From: an uncultured Bacteroidales bacterium
GTDB taxonomy: Bacteria; Bacteroidota; Bacteroidia; Bacteroidales; F082
Assembly (NCBI GenBank): GCA_900317055.1
Contig: ONFF01000006.1
Location: forward strand, 1-64,000
DNA: 64,000 bases
Direction: 5' to 3'
The position numbers and the translations under genes are program-made. Below the pieces are notes generated by a model that was given only the letters and a program-made list of their open reading frames with translations, searched no databases and was not told where the DNA came from. The number at the start of each line of letters is the position of its first letter. Within the stretch, counting starts at the first letter, position 1. Below are positions 7,085 to 15,426 of the stretch, piece after piece.

Positions 7085-7400
7085 AGTCGGCCAAAGGTTG
7101 CGGAGGATGATTTCGCATCTTTTAGAAAGCTCCATGGCCGCAACCTTTGTCCGTCCTCGGCTAAGATTTTGGTGTTCGTTTTCCCGCTCTCGTTTCTCCC
7201 TTCCGCTCTGGCAATGTAAGGGATTCGGAGGGCTGCCTGTCTGTCAAAGGCTGCGGAGTCAGCTCGTTCCCTGTGGGGAAGCTTATTGCCCGCAGCCTTT
7301 GCCAGCCAGTCAGGCTCCAGCGGGGAACACGTTTTTAGGGCTTGTGGCGCGATTTTCGGCATCAGGCCTGTCGTCATCCCGCCTCAACCCTAAAAAATCG
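7085..7400. other. Highly structured non-coding region upstream of the integrase end
   Basis: No gene is supported. Two hairpins have related but different arms that both pair perfectly: CAAAGGTTGCGG (7092-7103) with CCGCAACCTTTG (7138-7149), and CAAAGGCTGCGG (7245-7256) with CCGCAGCCTTTG (7290-7301). The second is enclosed by GCCTGTCTG (7235-7243) and CAGTCAGGC (7306-7314). A third hairpin has TTTTTAGGG (7333-7341) pairing with CCCTAAAAA (7388-7396). It could be an att region, a mobile-element end or a structured RNA. Confidence 0.6.
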
Positions 7401-7432
7401 ACATAGCGCGCCTGTGTATTCAGGAAAATATC

Positions 7433-7440
7433 TATCTTTG
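7433..7440 (+). promoter_or_regulatory. -7 element of a short transcript
   Basis: TAtcTTTG matches the consensus. No coding sequence follows before the terminator hairpin at 7484-7521, so it would drive a short RNA. Confidence 0.6.
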
Positions 7441-7446
7441 CAGTCG

Positions 7447-7521
7447 CTCCGTTGCCATAATGGAGTAAAAGTTATCACCTTGTGAAGCCGCCAGTCCCCA
7501 AATTTGGTGGCTTCCTTTTTT
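7447..7521 (+). ncRNA. Candidate short RNA
   Basis: A -7 element at 7433-7440 is followed within ~75 nt by a hairpin (AAGCCGCCA at 7484-7492 with TGGTGGCTT at 7505-7513) and a T-run. There is no credible open frame in between. Expression and function are unknown. Its position between the structured region and the integrase gene suggests a link with the mobile element. Confidence 0.4.
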
Positions 7522-7523
7522 GT

Positions 7524-7564
7524 AATAAGACAGGGCAGCTGTTCAGCAACTGCCCTGTCTTATT
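7524..7564. terminator. Bidirectional terminator at the end of the integrase gene
   Basis: A perfect 15-bp stem, AATAAGACAGGGCAG (7524-7538) with CTGCCCTGTCTTATT (7550-7564), directly precedes the integrase stop at 7566. Confidence 0.75.
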
Positions 7565-7565
7565 C

Positions 7566-9059
7566 TCACAGCTTCTTAATCATGCGCTGCTTCTGTTGGT
7601 CGCTCACCTTTCGGTATCGCGCTATTGCCCGGCTTCCTTCGGAGTGGCCACTCATCGATACGATGTCAGCATCCCTAAAGCCTGCCTCATACAGATTGCC
7701 GCAGAAGTTCCGGCGCCCCATGTGGCTGCTCGCCACCTCCGACAGCTTCACCTGCTTTTCCAACCGCGTCACGGGGTCTAGGATGGTCACGATGCGGTCA
7801 AGCGAAGGAACAATCTTGAAGAAATCCTTGATGGCCTCATTATAGTTCTTGTCTGAAATGAAAGGCAGAAGCCTGTCATCATCCATGTCCTTATACCTGT
7901 CCAAGATCGTCTTGGCGATGGGGTGCAGCGGCACCGTCACGAGTCTTCCGCTCCTATTCCTCGTCTTCCCTGCGATATACTGGAGATATTCTCCGTTGAT
8001 GACGTTCGACTTCTTCAGCCTTGTGAGGTCGCCGATACGGCATCCAACAAGCGACTGGAATACGAAGATGTCCCTCTGCACGCCAAGCGCGGGACGCGAA
8101 CTGAAATCCGCCTTAAACAGCTTGTGTGTGTCTTCCCTGCTGAAGAAGTAAGGAGTGCCGTAAACGGATTGGTCTCTGTTGAAGTTCTCGAAGATATCTT
8201 CAACCCTGCATTTCTGCACCTTCATGATCCAGTTCCAGAAAGCACGGATATACTTGAACTCGTTGGCCACATAGTTCAGGCTCCTTCTGTGGACGCCGCG
8301 GTCCTTGACATAATCGTAGCCGTTATAGATTTCCTCAAAGCGCCTCTTCGGCAGCCACTTCTCCTCCATCACTCCTGTCTTCTCGTTCTTCTCCTTGCGG
8401 AACTCCCACAGGTCGCACTCGTTGAGGATGAAGTTCTTGAAGTCGTAAAGGGCATCCGTGGTGACCGTCTTAATCTTGTAGCGCTTGTCGTGGTACTTCT
8501 CCATCCGGTCCCAAAGGCCCATGCAAGTGTTATAGGACTTCTTGCGCTCGGCCACGATGACACCATTATTATACTGCTCATCCATGAAGAAGCCGAAAGC
8601 ATCCACGAAATAGTGGTTCTCGAACTTGGCCATCTCACGTTTCTTGGCCGCATCTTCCTGAGCCTTTTGGGTCTTGGTGGTCAGCGACCAACGATTCACG
8701 ACGACCCGTTTGCCTCCAAGAATGGAGTCTTCCTTTTCGGTCTGCCACTCAATGTCATTCAGCCAAATCGTCAACGAATTATCCTTCAGATCTCCTTCGG
8801 ATGTCTCTTCCCAGCATCGCATCAGATAGCTGGTGAGCAGGAGGAGCCTGTCACGGATTTCGTCGTTGTCGGTGCCGAACTTGGTAGATTTTCGAGCCTT
8901 GGGCATCCCACGTTCCGCATCCCAATTGCCTGCGGTGATGTGGATTCCCGTGCCGGCTCTCTTTACGAAATTGCGATTTCCGCTGAATCGGAGCTGAATT
9001 TCGCCCCTTTGATCGTCCTTTTTCACATACCTCGAAAGGTAGTAATTTACTGTTGCCAT
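7566..9059 (-). CDS. Tyrosine recombinase/integrase
   Basis: A 497-residue phage-type integrase, somewhat longer than the ~400 usual in Bacteroidota. The N-terminus (NYYLSRYVKKDDQRGEIQLR) looks like an arm-binding domain, a SAM-like core-binding region follows at about 170-300, and the catalytic domain is C-terminal. It contains GCRIGDLTRL (first Arg), HMGRRNF (His/Arg), SGH (H472) and the nucleophile Tyr482 in ARYRKV. It would catalyse site-specific integration and excision. It is the only recombinase in the window and probably mobilised the 2663-9060 block, although I could not identify the att repeats. The promoter is at 9137-9144, giving a leader of about 75 nt. Confidence 0.95.
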   Translation of the reverse strand: MATVNYYLSRYVKKDDQRGEIQLRFSGNRNFVKRAGTGIHITAGNWDAERGMPKARKSTKFGTDNDEIRDRLLLLTSYLMRCWEETSEGDLKDNSLTIWLNDIEWQTEKEDSILGGKRVVVNRWSLTTKTQKAQEDAAKKREMAKFENHYFVDAFGFFMDEQYNNGVIVAERKKSYNTCMGLWDRMEKYHDKRYKIKTVTTDALYDFKNFILNECDLWEFRKEKNEKTGVMEEKWLPKRRFEEIYNGYDYVKDRGVHRRSLNYVANEFKYIRAFWNWIMKVQKCRVEDIFENFNRDQSVYGTPYFFSREDTHKLFKADFSSRPALGVQRDIFVFQSLVGCRIGDLTRLKKSNVINGEYLQYIAGKTRNRSGRLVTVPLHPIAKTILDRYKDMDDDRLLPFISDKNYNEAIKDFFKIVPSLDRIVTILDPVTRLEKQVKLSEVASSHMGRRNFCGNLYEAGFRDADIVSMSGHSEGSRAIARYRKVSDQQKQRMIKKL

Positions 9060-9136
9060 AATGTAAAATTTTTAGTTAAAACCTTGTTGAGTGACCCAGA
9101 CAGGAGTGTCCCCCACCCCTGATTTTGTTCACTTTG

Positions 9137-9144
9137 CAAAGATA
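9137..9144 (-). promoter_or_regulatory. -7 element of the integrase gene
   Basis: TAtcTTTG on the minus strand, about 77 bp before the ATG. The leader carries an imperfect hairpin around CAGGGGTG/ACACTCCTG. Confidence 0.7.
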
Positions 9145-9343
9145 AGAAAAAAATTTTATCCGTGTCAACGCCGTGTCAACGGATTTGAAAAAAAGTGGAT
9201 ATTCATTGAAATTTATTATCGGTCTAAATAACAACAAAAACAACTAAATAATTGATTTTCAATAAATAGACATAAAAACCCACAGAAAACCAAAATCACC
9301 ATTTACTAAATGTAGTGACCCCAGCCGGGTCACGAAAAGCCTT

Positions 9344-9380
9344 AAGTCCTATCTGATAATGTTTCAGGTAGGACTTTTTC
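9344..9380 (+). terminator. Terminator upstream of the toxin-antitoxin pair
   Basis: AAGTCCTA (9344-9351) pairs with TAGGACTT (9369-9376) and is followed by TTTC. It insulates the pair from upstream transcription. Confidence 0.65.
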
Positions 9381-9390
9381 ATTCATCCCT

Positions 9391-9420
9391 TTTGCAGTTC
9401 AAGGAAAAATTGTACTTTTG
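9391..9420 (+). promoter_or_regulatory. Promoter of the toxin-antitoxin operon
   Basis: TTTG (9391-9394), 18-bp spacer, TAcTTTTG (9413-9420), 20 bp before the ATG at 9441. Confidence 0.75.
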
Positions 9421-9440
9421 CAGCTATAAAACACTCCAAA

Positions 9441-9698
9441 ATGGAAACTGTACAGGAAAGATCCCATTCGATGAATTATGATGCACTTATTGCTTTGCGA
9501 CAGCGGGCGTCGTTGCTTGTATCACAGACCGAGAGTGAAGAACTGCTAGCCGAAGCAGTGGCCATTCTCAGTGGAAGGCCTTTGCCATGTGCTTACACCC
9601 ATGAGCAGATGGAAATGTCGCTTCGGGAAGCTGAAGCTGATTACCAAAGCGGAAACTACTTAAGCCACTCATCCATTTGCGAGCGTTATGGCGTTTGA
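9441..9698 (+). CDS. Antitoxin of a ParE/RelE-type pair
   Basis: An 85-residue acidic protein, helical in character, with no strong DNA-binding motif that I can name. The C-terminal part (QMEMSLREAEADYQSGNYLS) resembles the toxin-binding tail of antitoxins paired with ParE/RelE toxins. It overlaps the toxin gene by 11 bp, the usual antitoxin-first order. The start could instead be M11 (9471), but the promoter spacing fits 9441. The antitoxin would bind and neutralise the 9688-9987 product and repress the operon. Confidence 0.75.
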   Translation: METVQERSHSMNYDALIALRQRASLLVSQTESEELLAEAVAILSGRPLPCAYTHEQMEMSLREAEADYQSGNYLSHSSICERYGV

Positions 9699-9987
9699 AA
9701 TCCATTGGCTGAGAAGGGCTTCCAACGAACTTGATGCCATTCACCAATTCTACAGTGAATTTGCAAGCGAACAAGTGGCCAAGCGCAGGATTGGAATCAT
9801 CATTCATAGCGTCGACCTTCTTCAAACTATGCCTTACTTGGGAAGAATGGACGAAGACTTTACACATATCCGATCCTATCGCTATTTGATTGTCCTAACC
9901 TATAAAGTGTATTATTTTGTTGAAGATGACGGCGTATACATCGCTTCTATATGGGACTGCAGACAAGGCGGTGCAGCCTTTATTTAA
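9688..9987 (+). CDS. ParE/RelE-superfamily toxin
   Basis: A 99-residue protein with the small plasmid-stabilisation toxin fold. It starts with FEIHWLRRASNELDAIHQF, the typical first strand and helix, has LGRMDEDFTHIRSYRYLIVL in the centre and ends with the strand pair VYYFVEDDGVYIASIWDCRQ. ParE members poison gyrase and RelE members cut mRNA on the ribosome; sequence alone does not decide which. It is translationally coupled to the antitoxin. Location next to the integrase suggests a stabilisation module of the element, or a chromosomal module beside it. Confidence 0.85.
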   Translation: MAFEIHWLRRASNELDAIHQFYSEFASEQVAKRRIGIIIHSVDLLQTMPYLGRMDEDFTHIRSYRYLIVLTYKVYYFVEDDGVYIASIWDCRQGGAAFI

Positions 9988-10021
9988 AAACAAATTACCT
10001 TTAGTTCTAAACAAGCTATAA

Positions 10022-12325
10022 ATGATTGACCTATTGAAAGACCTCAACGAGCCTCAAAGAGAGGCCGTTACCACTATAGAAGGCCCAGTGATGGTGATTG
10101 CCGGTGCCGGCTCGGGCAAGACCCGTGCCCTCACCTACCGTGTCGCCTACATGATCCAAGAGGGTGTCGACCCCTTCAGCATCATGGCCCTCACCTTCAC
10201 CAACAAGGCCGCCCGCGAGATGAAGGAACGCATCATGCAACTCGTCAACGCCAGCGACGCCCGCAATGTGTGGATGGGCACCTTCCACTCCATCTTTGCG
10301 AGGATTTTACGCATTGAGGCGGAAAAGATTGGCTTCACGAGCAATTTCTCGATTTATGACACGGATGACTCGAAGGCACTCATCACACAGATACTCAAAG
10401 ACTTGAGCCTTGACACCAAGGTCTACCCCGCCAAGCAGGTATTGGCCCGCATCAGTTCGGCCAAGTCGAGCCTCTTCTCGCCCGAAGACTATGCCAACAA
10501 CCCCGAGGTCCAAGAGGCCGACCGTAAGGCCAACAAGCCGCTCATCGGGCAGCTGTTCAAGCTCTACAACGAGCGTCTACATCGTGCCAACGCCATGGAC
10601 TTCGATGACATCTTGTACTTCACCAATGTGCTGCTGCGCGACAACCCCGATGTGCTCTACAAATACCAGAACCACTTCAAGTTCATCCTCGTCGACGAGT
10701 ACCAGGACACCAACTATGCCCAATACCTCATCGTGAAGCGCATTGCGGCATTGTTCGAGAACATTTGCGTGGTGGGCGACGACGCGCAAAGCATCTATGC
10801 CTTCCGTGGCGCCAACATCCAGAACATCCTCAACTTCAAAAACGATTACCCTGATTATAAGCTGATTAGGCTGGAACAGAACTACCGTTCCACGCAGAAC
10901 ATCGTCAACGCCTCGAACGCCGTCATCGCACACAACAAGGACCAAATCAAGAAAAAGGTGTGGAGCGACAAGGAGAAAGGCGAACTCATCGGCCTCATCC
11001 ATGCCAACAGCGACACCGAGGAAGGCACCATGGTGGCCAACAGCATTTTCCAGTACAAGATGACCCGCCACCTGCCCAACAAGAGCTTCGCCATCCTCTA
11101 CCGCACCAACGCCCAGAGCCGCTCAATGGAAGAAGCGCTGCGCAAACAGAACATACCTTATAAGATATATGGTGGCCTCTCATTCTACGACCGCAAGGAA
11201 ATCAAGGATCTGTTGGCTTATTTCCGCGTTGTCATCAATCCCGAGGACGAGCAGGCACTTTTGCGCATCATCAACTACCCTGCCCGAGGCATCGGCAAGA
11301 CCAGCATTGAGCGCATGATGGTCGTCGCCAACGAGCAACGCACCAGCATCTGGAAGTGCATGGAAAACAATGTGTTTCCGCAGGACTTCAACATGGGCAC
11401 CGTCAACAAGTTCCGCGACTTCATGGTGATGATCAAGAGCTTCCAAAGCTTGCAGGCCAAGATGAATGCCTTCGAGTTAGCCAAGCACATCACCAACACC
11501 ATCGGGCTCATCAAGGTGCTGAAGGAAGACGACAGTCCTGAGGGCGTGTCGAGGGTCGAAAATGTGGAGGAATTGCTCAACGCCATCATGGAATTCAGCG
11601 ACCGTCAGGTGGACGAGACCACTGGCGAGACCGCCCGCGTCGACTTGGTGCAGTTTATGGAAGATGTGGCCCTGCTCACCGACAGCGAGATGAAGAAAGA
11701 CGACCCCGAGGAGGACTTCGTCAGCCTGATGACTGTACACTCGGCCAAGGGCTTGGAGTTCCCCTATGTCTATGTCGTCGGCATGGAAGAGAACCTCTTC
11801 CCTGGCATCCTCAGCCTCAGCACAAGAGAAGAGCTGGAAGAGGAACGCCGTCTGTTCTATGTGGCCATCACCCGCGCCATGACCAAGCTCACCTTGAGCT
11901 ATGCTGAGCAACGCTACCGTTACGGTAACCTCACCCTCAGCGAGCGCTCGCGTTTCGTCGACGAGATTGACGCCAGCCTTATCGAGCAGACACAGAAGGC
12001 CTCGTTCAGAGGCACTTCACCCGTGGGCGGACGACCTTTCGGTCGACGCATCAACGAACCCGAGCAGCACGGCTTCCGCAAACTAGAAGAGACGCCCTCG
12101 TTTGCCAAGCCGAGTTTCAACCAGCCCGCTATGCCAAAGGACTTTGAGCCTTCCAATCCCGACCTTTTGCAGGAAGGCATGCGGGTGATGCACGCCAAGT
12201 TTGGTGCAGGCACCATCTTGAGCATCGAAGGCGCAGGGGCGAACAAGAAGGCCTCTGTGCACTTCGACACGGCTGGTGTGAAAATGCTTATGCTGAAGTT
12301 TGCGCGATTGGGGATAATCAAATAA
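10022..12325 (+). CDS. pcrA: UvrD/PcrA-type ATP-dependent DNA helicase
   Basis: A 767-residue superfamily 1A 3'-5' helicase. Motif I is GAGSGKT (28-34), motif II DEYQD (225-229), motif III GDDAQSIYAFRGA, motif IV LEQNYRS, motif V SLMTVHSAKGLEFPYV and motif VI VAITRAMTKLTL. The C-terminal ~100 residues end in a small beta-rich region (MRVMHAKFGAGTI) like the PcrA tail that contacts RNA polymerase. It unwinds DNA in nucleotide-excision and mismatch repair and clears stalled transcription and recombination intermediates. A near-consensus TAccTTTA lies at 9996-10003. Length and motifs are complete. Confidence 0.95.
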   Translation: MIDLLKDLNEPQREAVTTIEGPVMVIAGAGSGKTRALTYRVAYMIQEGVDPFSIMALTFTNKAAREMKERIMQLVNASDARNVWMGTFHSIFARILRIEAEKIGFTSNFSIYDTDDSKALITQILKDLSLDTKVYPAKQVLARISSAKSSLFSPEDYANNPEVQEADRKANKPLIGQLFKLYNERLHRANAMDFDDILYFTNVLLRDNPDVLYKYQNHFKFILVDEYQDTNYAQYLIVKRIAALFENICVVGDDAQSIYAFRGANIQNILNFKNDYPDYKLIRLEQNYRSTQNIVNASNAVIAHNKDQIKKKVWSDKEKGELIGLIHANSDTEEGTMVANSIFQYKMTRHLPNKSFAILYRTNAQSRSMEEALRKQNIPYKIYGGLSFYDRKEIKDLLAYFRVVINPEDEQALLRIINYPARGIGKTSIERMMVVANEQRTSIWKCMENNVFPQDFNMGTVNKFRDFMVMIKSFQSLQAKMNAFELAKHITNTIGLIKVLKEDDSPEGVSRVENVEELLNAIMEFSDRQVDETTGETARVDLVQFMEDVALLTDSEMKKDDPEEDFVSLMTVHSAKGLEFPYVYVVGMEENLFPGILSLSTREELEEERRLFYVAITRAMTKLTLSYAEQRYRYGNLTLSERSRFVDEIDASLIEQTQKASFRGTSPVGGRPFGRRINEPEQHGFRKLEETPSFAKPSFNQPAMPKDFEPSNPDLLQEGMRVMHAKFGAGTILSIEGAGANKKASVHFDTAGVKMLMLKFARLGIIK

Positions 12326-12332
12326 AAATCTC

Positions 12333-12340
12333 TATCTTTG
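12333..12340 (+). promoter_or_regulatory. -7 element of the DUF4290 gene
   Basis: TAtcTTTG, 18 bp before the ATG at 12359, immediately after the helicase stop codon. Confidence 0.75.
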
Positions 12341-12358
12341 CACCAAAATTGAATCACA

Positions 12359-13066
12359 ATGAACAAACCAGGTTTAACCTATAATACAGAAAAAGAACAG
12401 ATTGTCATTTCGGAATATGGCCGCTGTGTGCAGGAAATGATCAAGAAACTGCCTGAAATTGAAGACCGCGAGCAGCGCACCGAAGCCGCAAAATACATCA
12501 TCAGCGTGATGGTGCAGATGAACCCGAACATCAAGCAGTCGAGCGACTACGAGCACAAACTTTGGGACCATCTCTACATGATTTCGGGCTACAACCTCGA
12601 TGTGAACAGCCCATACGCACCTCCTGTCCCATTGGAGAAACAAAGCAAACCGCAGCACATTGGTTATCAGAACAATGATATAAAATACGGTCACTACGGC
12701 CAATACCTCATCAAGATGATTGAGGCCGCTTCGCAGGAGGAAAACGACGAGATTCGCGAGGCCCTCGCCTACTCCTTGGCCGGACAGATGAAGCGCAACT
12801 ACCTGGAATGGAACAAGAGCGTCGTCAACGACCAAGTCATCCTCGATGACCTGAAGAACATCAGCGGCGGACGCCTCGTCATCTCCGAAGAATCGAAGTT
12901 GAACGGCAACGCTGACCTTGGGAAAGTCCAACCTCAAGCCAAACAGCCGCAACAACAACAGCAAGGCAAGAAGAAAAAGAAGAAAGTGCCGAACCTGAAG
13001 GCCAACATGAACAACCCGAACAACCCGGCGTATAAGAAGCGCATGCAAGAGTTGGGTAAACTATAA
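12359..13066 (+). CDS. DUF4290 family protein
   Basis: A 235-residue protein. The N-terminal ~170 residues match the pattern I associate with DUF4290 (YNTEKEQIVISEYGRCVQEM, then AAKYIISVMVQMNP and HLYMISGYNLDV). This is a conserved Bacteroidota family of unknown function often found next to murA, as it is here. The C-terminal ~60 residues are a low-complexity tail rich in Gln and Lys (positions ~195-235), ending in NPAYKKRMQELGKL, possibly nucleic-acid or membrane binding. No signal peptide or membrane segment is present, so it is cytoplasmic. Confidence 0.85.
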   Translation: MNKPGLTYNTEKEQIVISEYGRCVQEMIKKLPEIEDREQRTEAAKYIISVMVQMNPNIKQSSDYEHKLWDHLYMISGYNLDVNSPYAPPVPLEKQSKPQHIGYQNNDIKYGHYGQYLIKMIEAASQEENDEIREALAYSLAGQMKRNYLEWNKSVVNDQVILDDLKNISGGRLVISEESKLNGNADLGKVQPQAKQPQQQQQGKKKKKKVPNLKANMNNPNNPAYKKRMQELGKL

Positions 13067-13069
13067 TTA

Positions 13070-13172
13070 CAAATGCTGAATGCGGAATGTGGAATGCAGA
13101 AATGCAAAGCATTCGACGGAGTCAATGACCGGCATTCCTAATTCAGCATTCAGCATTCCAAATTCAGCATTA
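13070..13172. repeat. Intergenic word-repeat hairpin (GAATGCT / AGCATTC)
   Basis: The left arm is built from words such as AATGCTGAATGCGGAATG, the right arm from ATTCAGCATTCAGCATTCC. They face each other as an imperfect inverted repeat directly after the DUF4290 stop and before murA. Frames through it give a spurious extension of murA upstream of 13179. Confidence 0.7.
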
Positions 13173-13178
13173 AAAAAA

Positions 13179-14486
13179 ATGGCATCACTGAAGATCAAAG
13201 GCGGCTGCAAGCTGCAAGGCGAAATCATCCCGCAAGGCGCGAAGAACGAGGCCATGCAAATCCTCTGTGCCTGTCTGCTCACCGACGAGAAAGTCACCGT
13301 CCACAACCTGCCCGACATCCTCGACATCAACAACCTGATTGCCTTGTTGGAAGGCATGGGCGTGACCGTTGAGCGTCCTACAAGGCATGACATCATTTTA
13401 CAGGCCAAAGACATCAATTTCAACTACTTCCATCTGACTGCTTATCAAAAAACAGCCTCAAAGCTAAGAGGTAGTGTGATGATGACTGGCCCCATGCTGG
13501 CTCGTTTCGGCAAGGCCTACATGCCCAAGCCCGGTGGCGACAAGATCGGTCGGCGCAGATTGGACACCCATGTCATCGGCCTCCAGAAACTCGGTGCCAT
13601 CTTTGATTTCAACTCCTACGAAGTCGAAGTGCAGCGCGGTGGTCTGAAAGGCTGCTACATGCTCCTTGACGAGGCCTCAGTGACTGGCACGGCCAACATC
13701 GTCATGGCCGCCGTGATGGCACAAGGCACCACCACCATCTTCAACGCCGCCTGCGAGCCTTACCTCGTGCAACTCTGCACCATGCTCAACAATATGGGAG
13801 CCGACATCAAAGGCGTAGGTTCCAACCTATTGACCATCAATGGAGTAAACAAATTACATGGAACCGAGCACACCTTGCTTGCCGACATGATCGAGGTGGG
13901 AAGTTTCATCGGCATGGCCGCCATGACAGGCAGCGAAATCACCATCAAGAATGCAGGCATCGAGCAGTTAGGCATCATTCCCGATGTGTTCCGCAAGCTC
14001 GGCATTCAGATGGAATACCGTGGCGACGACATCTTCATCCCTGCACAAGACCATTACGAAGTGCAGACCTTCATGGACGGCAGCATCCTCACCGTAGCCG
14101 ACGCGCCTTGGCCAGGCTTCACGCCTGACTTGATCAGTATCGTATTGGTGGTGGCCACACAAGCCAAGGGTACCGTACTCATCCACCAGAAGATGTTTGA
14201 GAGCCGCTTGTTCTTCGTCGACAAGCTTATCGACATGGGTGCGCAAATCATCCTCTGTGACCCACACCGTGCCAATGTCATCGGCCTCGACCACAGCCAT
14301 GCCCTTCGCGGCATCCGCATGGCCTCGCCCGACATCCGCGCCGGTGTCGCCCTGCTCATCGCCGCTCTCTCCGCCGATGGCACCAGCATCATCGACAACA
14401 GCGACCAAATTGAAAGAGGCTATCAATACATCGACAAGCGCGTCAACGCCCTCAGCCTTGACGGGCCTATCATCGAGCGCCTCTAA
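13179..14486 (+). CDS. murA: UDP-N-acetylglucosamine 1-carboxyvinyltransferase MurA
   Basis: A 435-residue enzyme transferring enolpyruvate from PEP to UDP-GlcNAc, the first committed step of peptidoglycan synthesis. It shows KGGCKLQGEIIPQGAKNEAM near the N-terminus (KN pair for substrate binding) and the active-site loop PGGDKIGRRRLD, with Asp121 where the catalytic Cys115 of E. coli MurA lies. This Cys-to-Asp form is known in several lineages and is insensitive to fosfomycin. The late motif RAGVALLIAALSADGTSII is intact. The start at 13179 (MASLKIKGG) is chosen because the longer frame runs through the intergenic repeat. Confidence 0.95.
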   Translation: MASLKIKGGCKLQGEIIPQGAKNEAMQILCACLLTDEKVTVHNLPDILDINNLIALLEGMGVTVERPTRHDIILQAKDINFNYFHLTAYQKTASKLRGSVMMTGPMLARFGKAYMPKPGGDKIGRRRLDTHVIGLQKLGAIFDFNSYEVEVQRGGLKGCYMLLDEASVTGTANIVMAAVMAQGTTTIFNAACEPYLVQLCTMLNNMGADIKGVGSNLLTINGVNKLHGTEHTLLADMIEVGSFIGMAAMTGSEITIKNAGIEQLGIIPDVFRKLGIQMEYRGDDIFIPAQDHYEVQTFMDGSILTVADAPWPGFTPDLISIVLVVATQAKGTVLIHQKMFESRLFFVDKLIDMGAQIILCDPHRANVIGLDHSHALRGIRMASPDIRAGVALLIAALSADGTSIIDNSDQIERGYQYIDKRVNALSLDGPIIERL

Positions 14487-14590
14487 GCCCTACCCTTCCC
14501 TATTCTGCCATTTTGTCAAAACCCAAGCTTTGGCAAAGGATTTGATATGTCCTAGCGCAAAATGGAAAATAATAGCAAAACACACATATC

Positions 14591-15229
14591 ATGACAGAAA
14601 ACGAAAACGTTAACAATCAGGACGATGCCTTGAAAGACACCGTCAATCCCGACATGGAGAACAAGCAAGAACCCGTCGACGAACAGCCCAAACAAGAAGA
14701 AGCTGCCGAAGCCAAAGAGGCCAAAGGTGACAATGTTTCCGAAAAAAAGTCGAAACGGTTCAAGATTCGTCATGCCCAAGAAAAGGCCATGGAAGAAGAA
14801 AAGGCCAAATATGCCGAATTGAACGACAAGTACTTGCGTCTGTTCTCGGAGTTCGACAACTTCCGCAAGCGCACAGCCAAGGAGAAACTCGACTTGACCG
14901 CCACGGCTTCGGAAAGCGTCATCAAGGACATTTTGCCCGTGTTGGACGACTTCGAGCGCGCCCTGCAAAACATGGAAAAGAACGGCAACAAGGCCGACCT
15001 ACAAGGTGTTACATTGATTTTTAACAAGTTGAAAGACACCTTGAAGAAGAAAGGCTTGGAGGAAATCGAAGCCATGGATGTCGAGTTCAACACCGACGAA
15101 CACGAGGCCTTGACGATGATTCCCGCTCCTGAGGAAGACAAGAAAGGCAAGGTTTTGGATGTCATCCAAAAGGGCTACAAGCTGAATGGCAAGGTGATAC
15201 GCTTTGCGCGAGTCGTGGTTGGTAATTAA
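14591..15229 (+). CDS. grpE: Nucleotide exchange factor GrpE
   Basis: A 212-residue protein. The first ~60 residues are an acidic, low-complexity region, followed by a long coiled-coil helix (about 65-110) and the GrpE head. Typical parts are LYSEFDNFRKRTAKEK-like (LRLFSEFDNFRKRTAKEK), ILPVLDDFERAL and EHEALTMIPAPEEDKKGKVL. It releases ADP from DnaK. The dnaJ gene follows 197 bp downstream, separated by a dispersed palindromic element, so the two form a chaperone pair. No CIRCE-like or sigma-32-like site was seen upstream. Confidence 0.95.
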   Translation: MTENENVNNQDDALKDTVNPDMENKQEPVDEQPKQEEAAEAKEAKGDNVSEKKSKRFKIRHAQEKAMEEEKAKYAELNDKYLRLFSEFDNFRKRTAKEKLDLTATASESVIKDILPVLDDFERALQNMEKNGNKADLQGVTLIFNKLKDTLKKKGLEEIEAMDVEFNTDEHEALTMIPAPEEDKKGKVLDVIQKGYKLNGKVIRFARVVVGN

Positions 15230-15260
15230 CACTACGAAGCACTAGACCTAGCCCAAAACA

Positions 15261-15363
15261 TCATTGCGGGCTTGACCCGCAATCTCCAGTGCTACAAAGA
15301 CTACCTTCGAGCGCAGGAGATGGCGTTCCGCTTTCGCGGAATGATGGTTCCTCCGCCATGAGG
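15261..15363. repeat. Dispersed two-palindrome element, copy 1
   Basis: A GCGGGCTTGACCCGC palindrome (15267-15281) and a second GGCGTTCC/GGAAT...CCGCCAT region about 35 nt later make an element related to 31441-31530 and 49785-49873. It lies between grpE and dnaJ and could stabilise or terminate the grpE message. Confidence 0.75.
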
Positions 15364-15426
15364 GTTAAAGCGTTAGGATAGTATTCTTCGGTCTAAGGAA
15401 TAGCAGATTAGAAAGGACAATAGATA

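Larger units (their letters stand above)
9060..9440. other. Intergenic region between integrase and toxin-antitoxin genes
   Basis: Gene-free and AT-rich from 9145 to 9310. It contains the integrase promoter (9137-9144), a small hairpin GTGACC/GGGTCAC (9315-9332), a terminator (9344-9380) and the antitoxin promoter (9391-9420). An attachment site could lie here but no matching copy was found elsewhere. Confidence 0.6.

Noticed and set aside
9060..9440. tRNA gene as integration target next to the integrase
   Set aside because: No cloverleaf or conserved T-loop sequence could be found in this gap or at 7020-7565.
13080..13178. N-terminal extension of MurA
   Set aside because: The extra codons are the word-repeat hairpin; MASLKIKGG at 13179 matches the family start.
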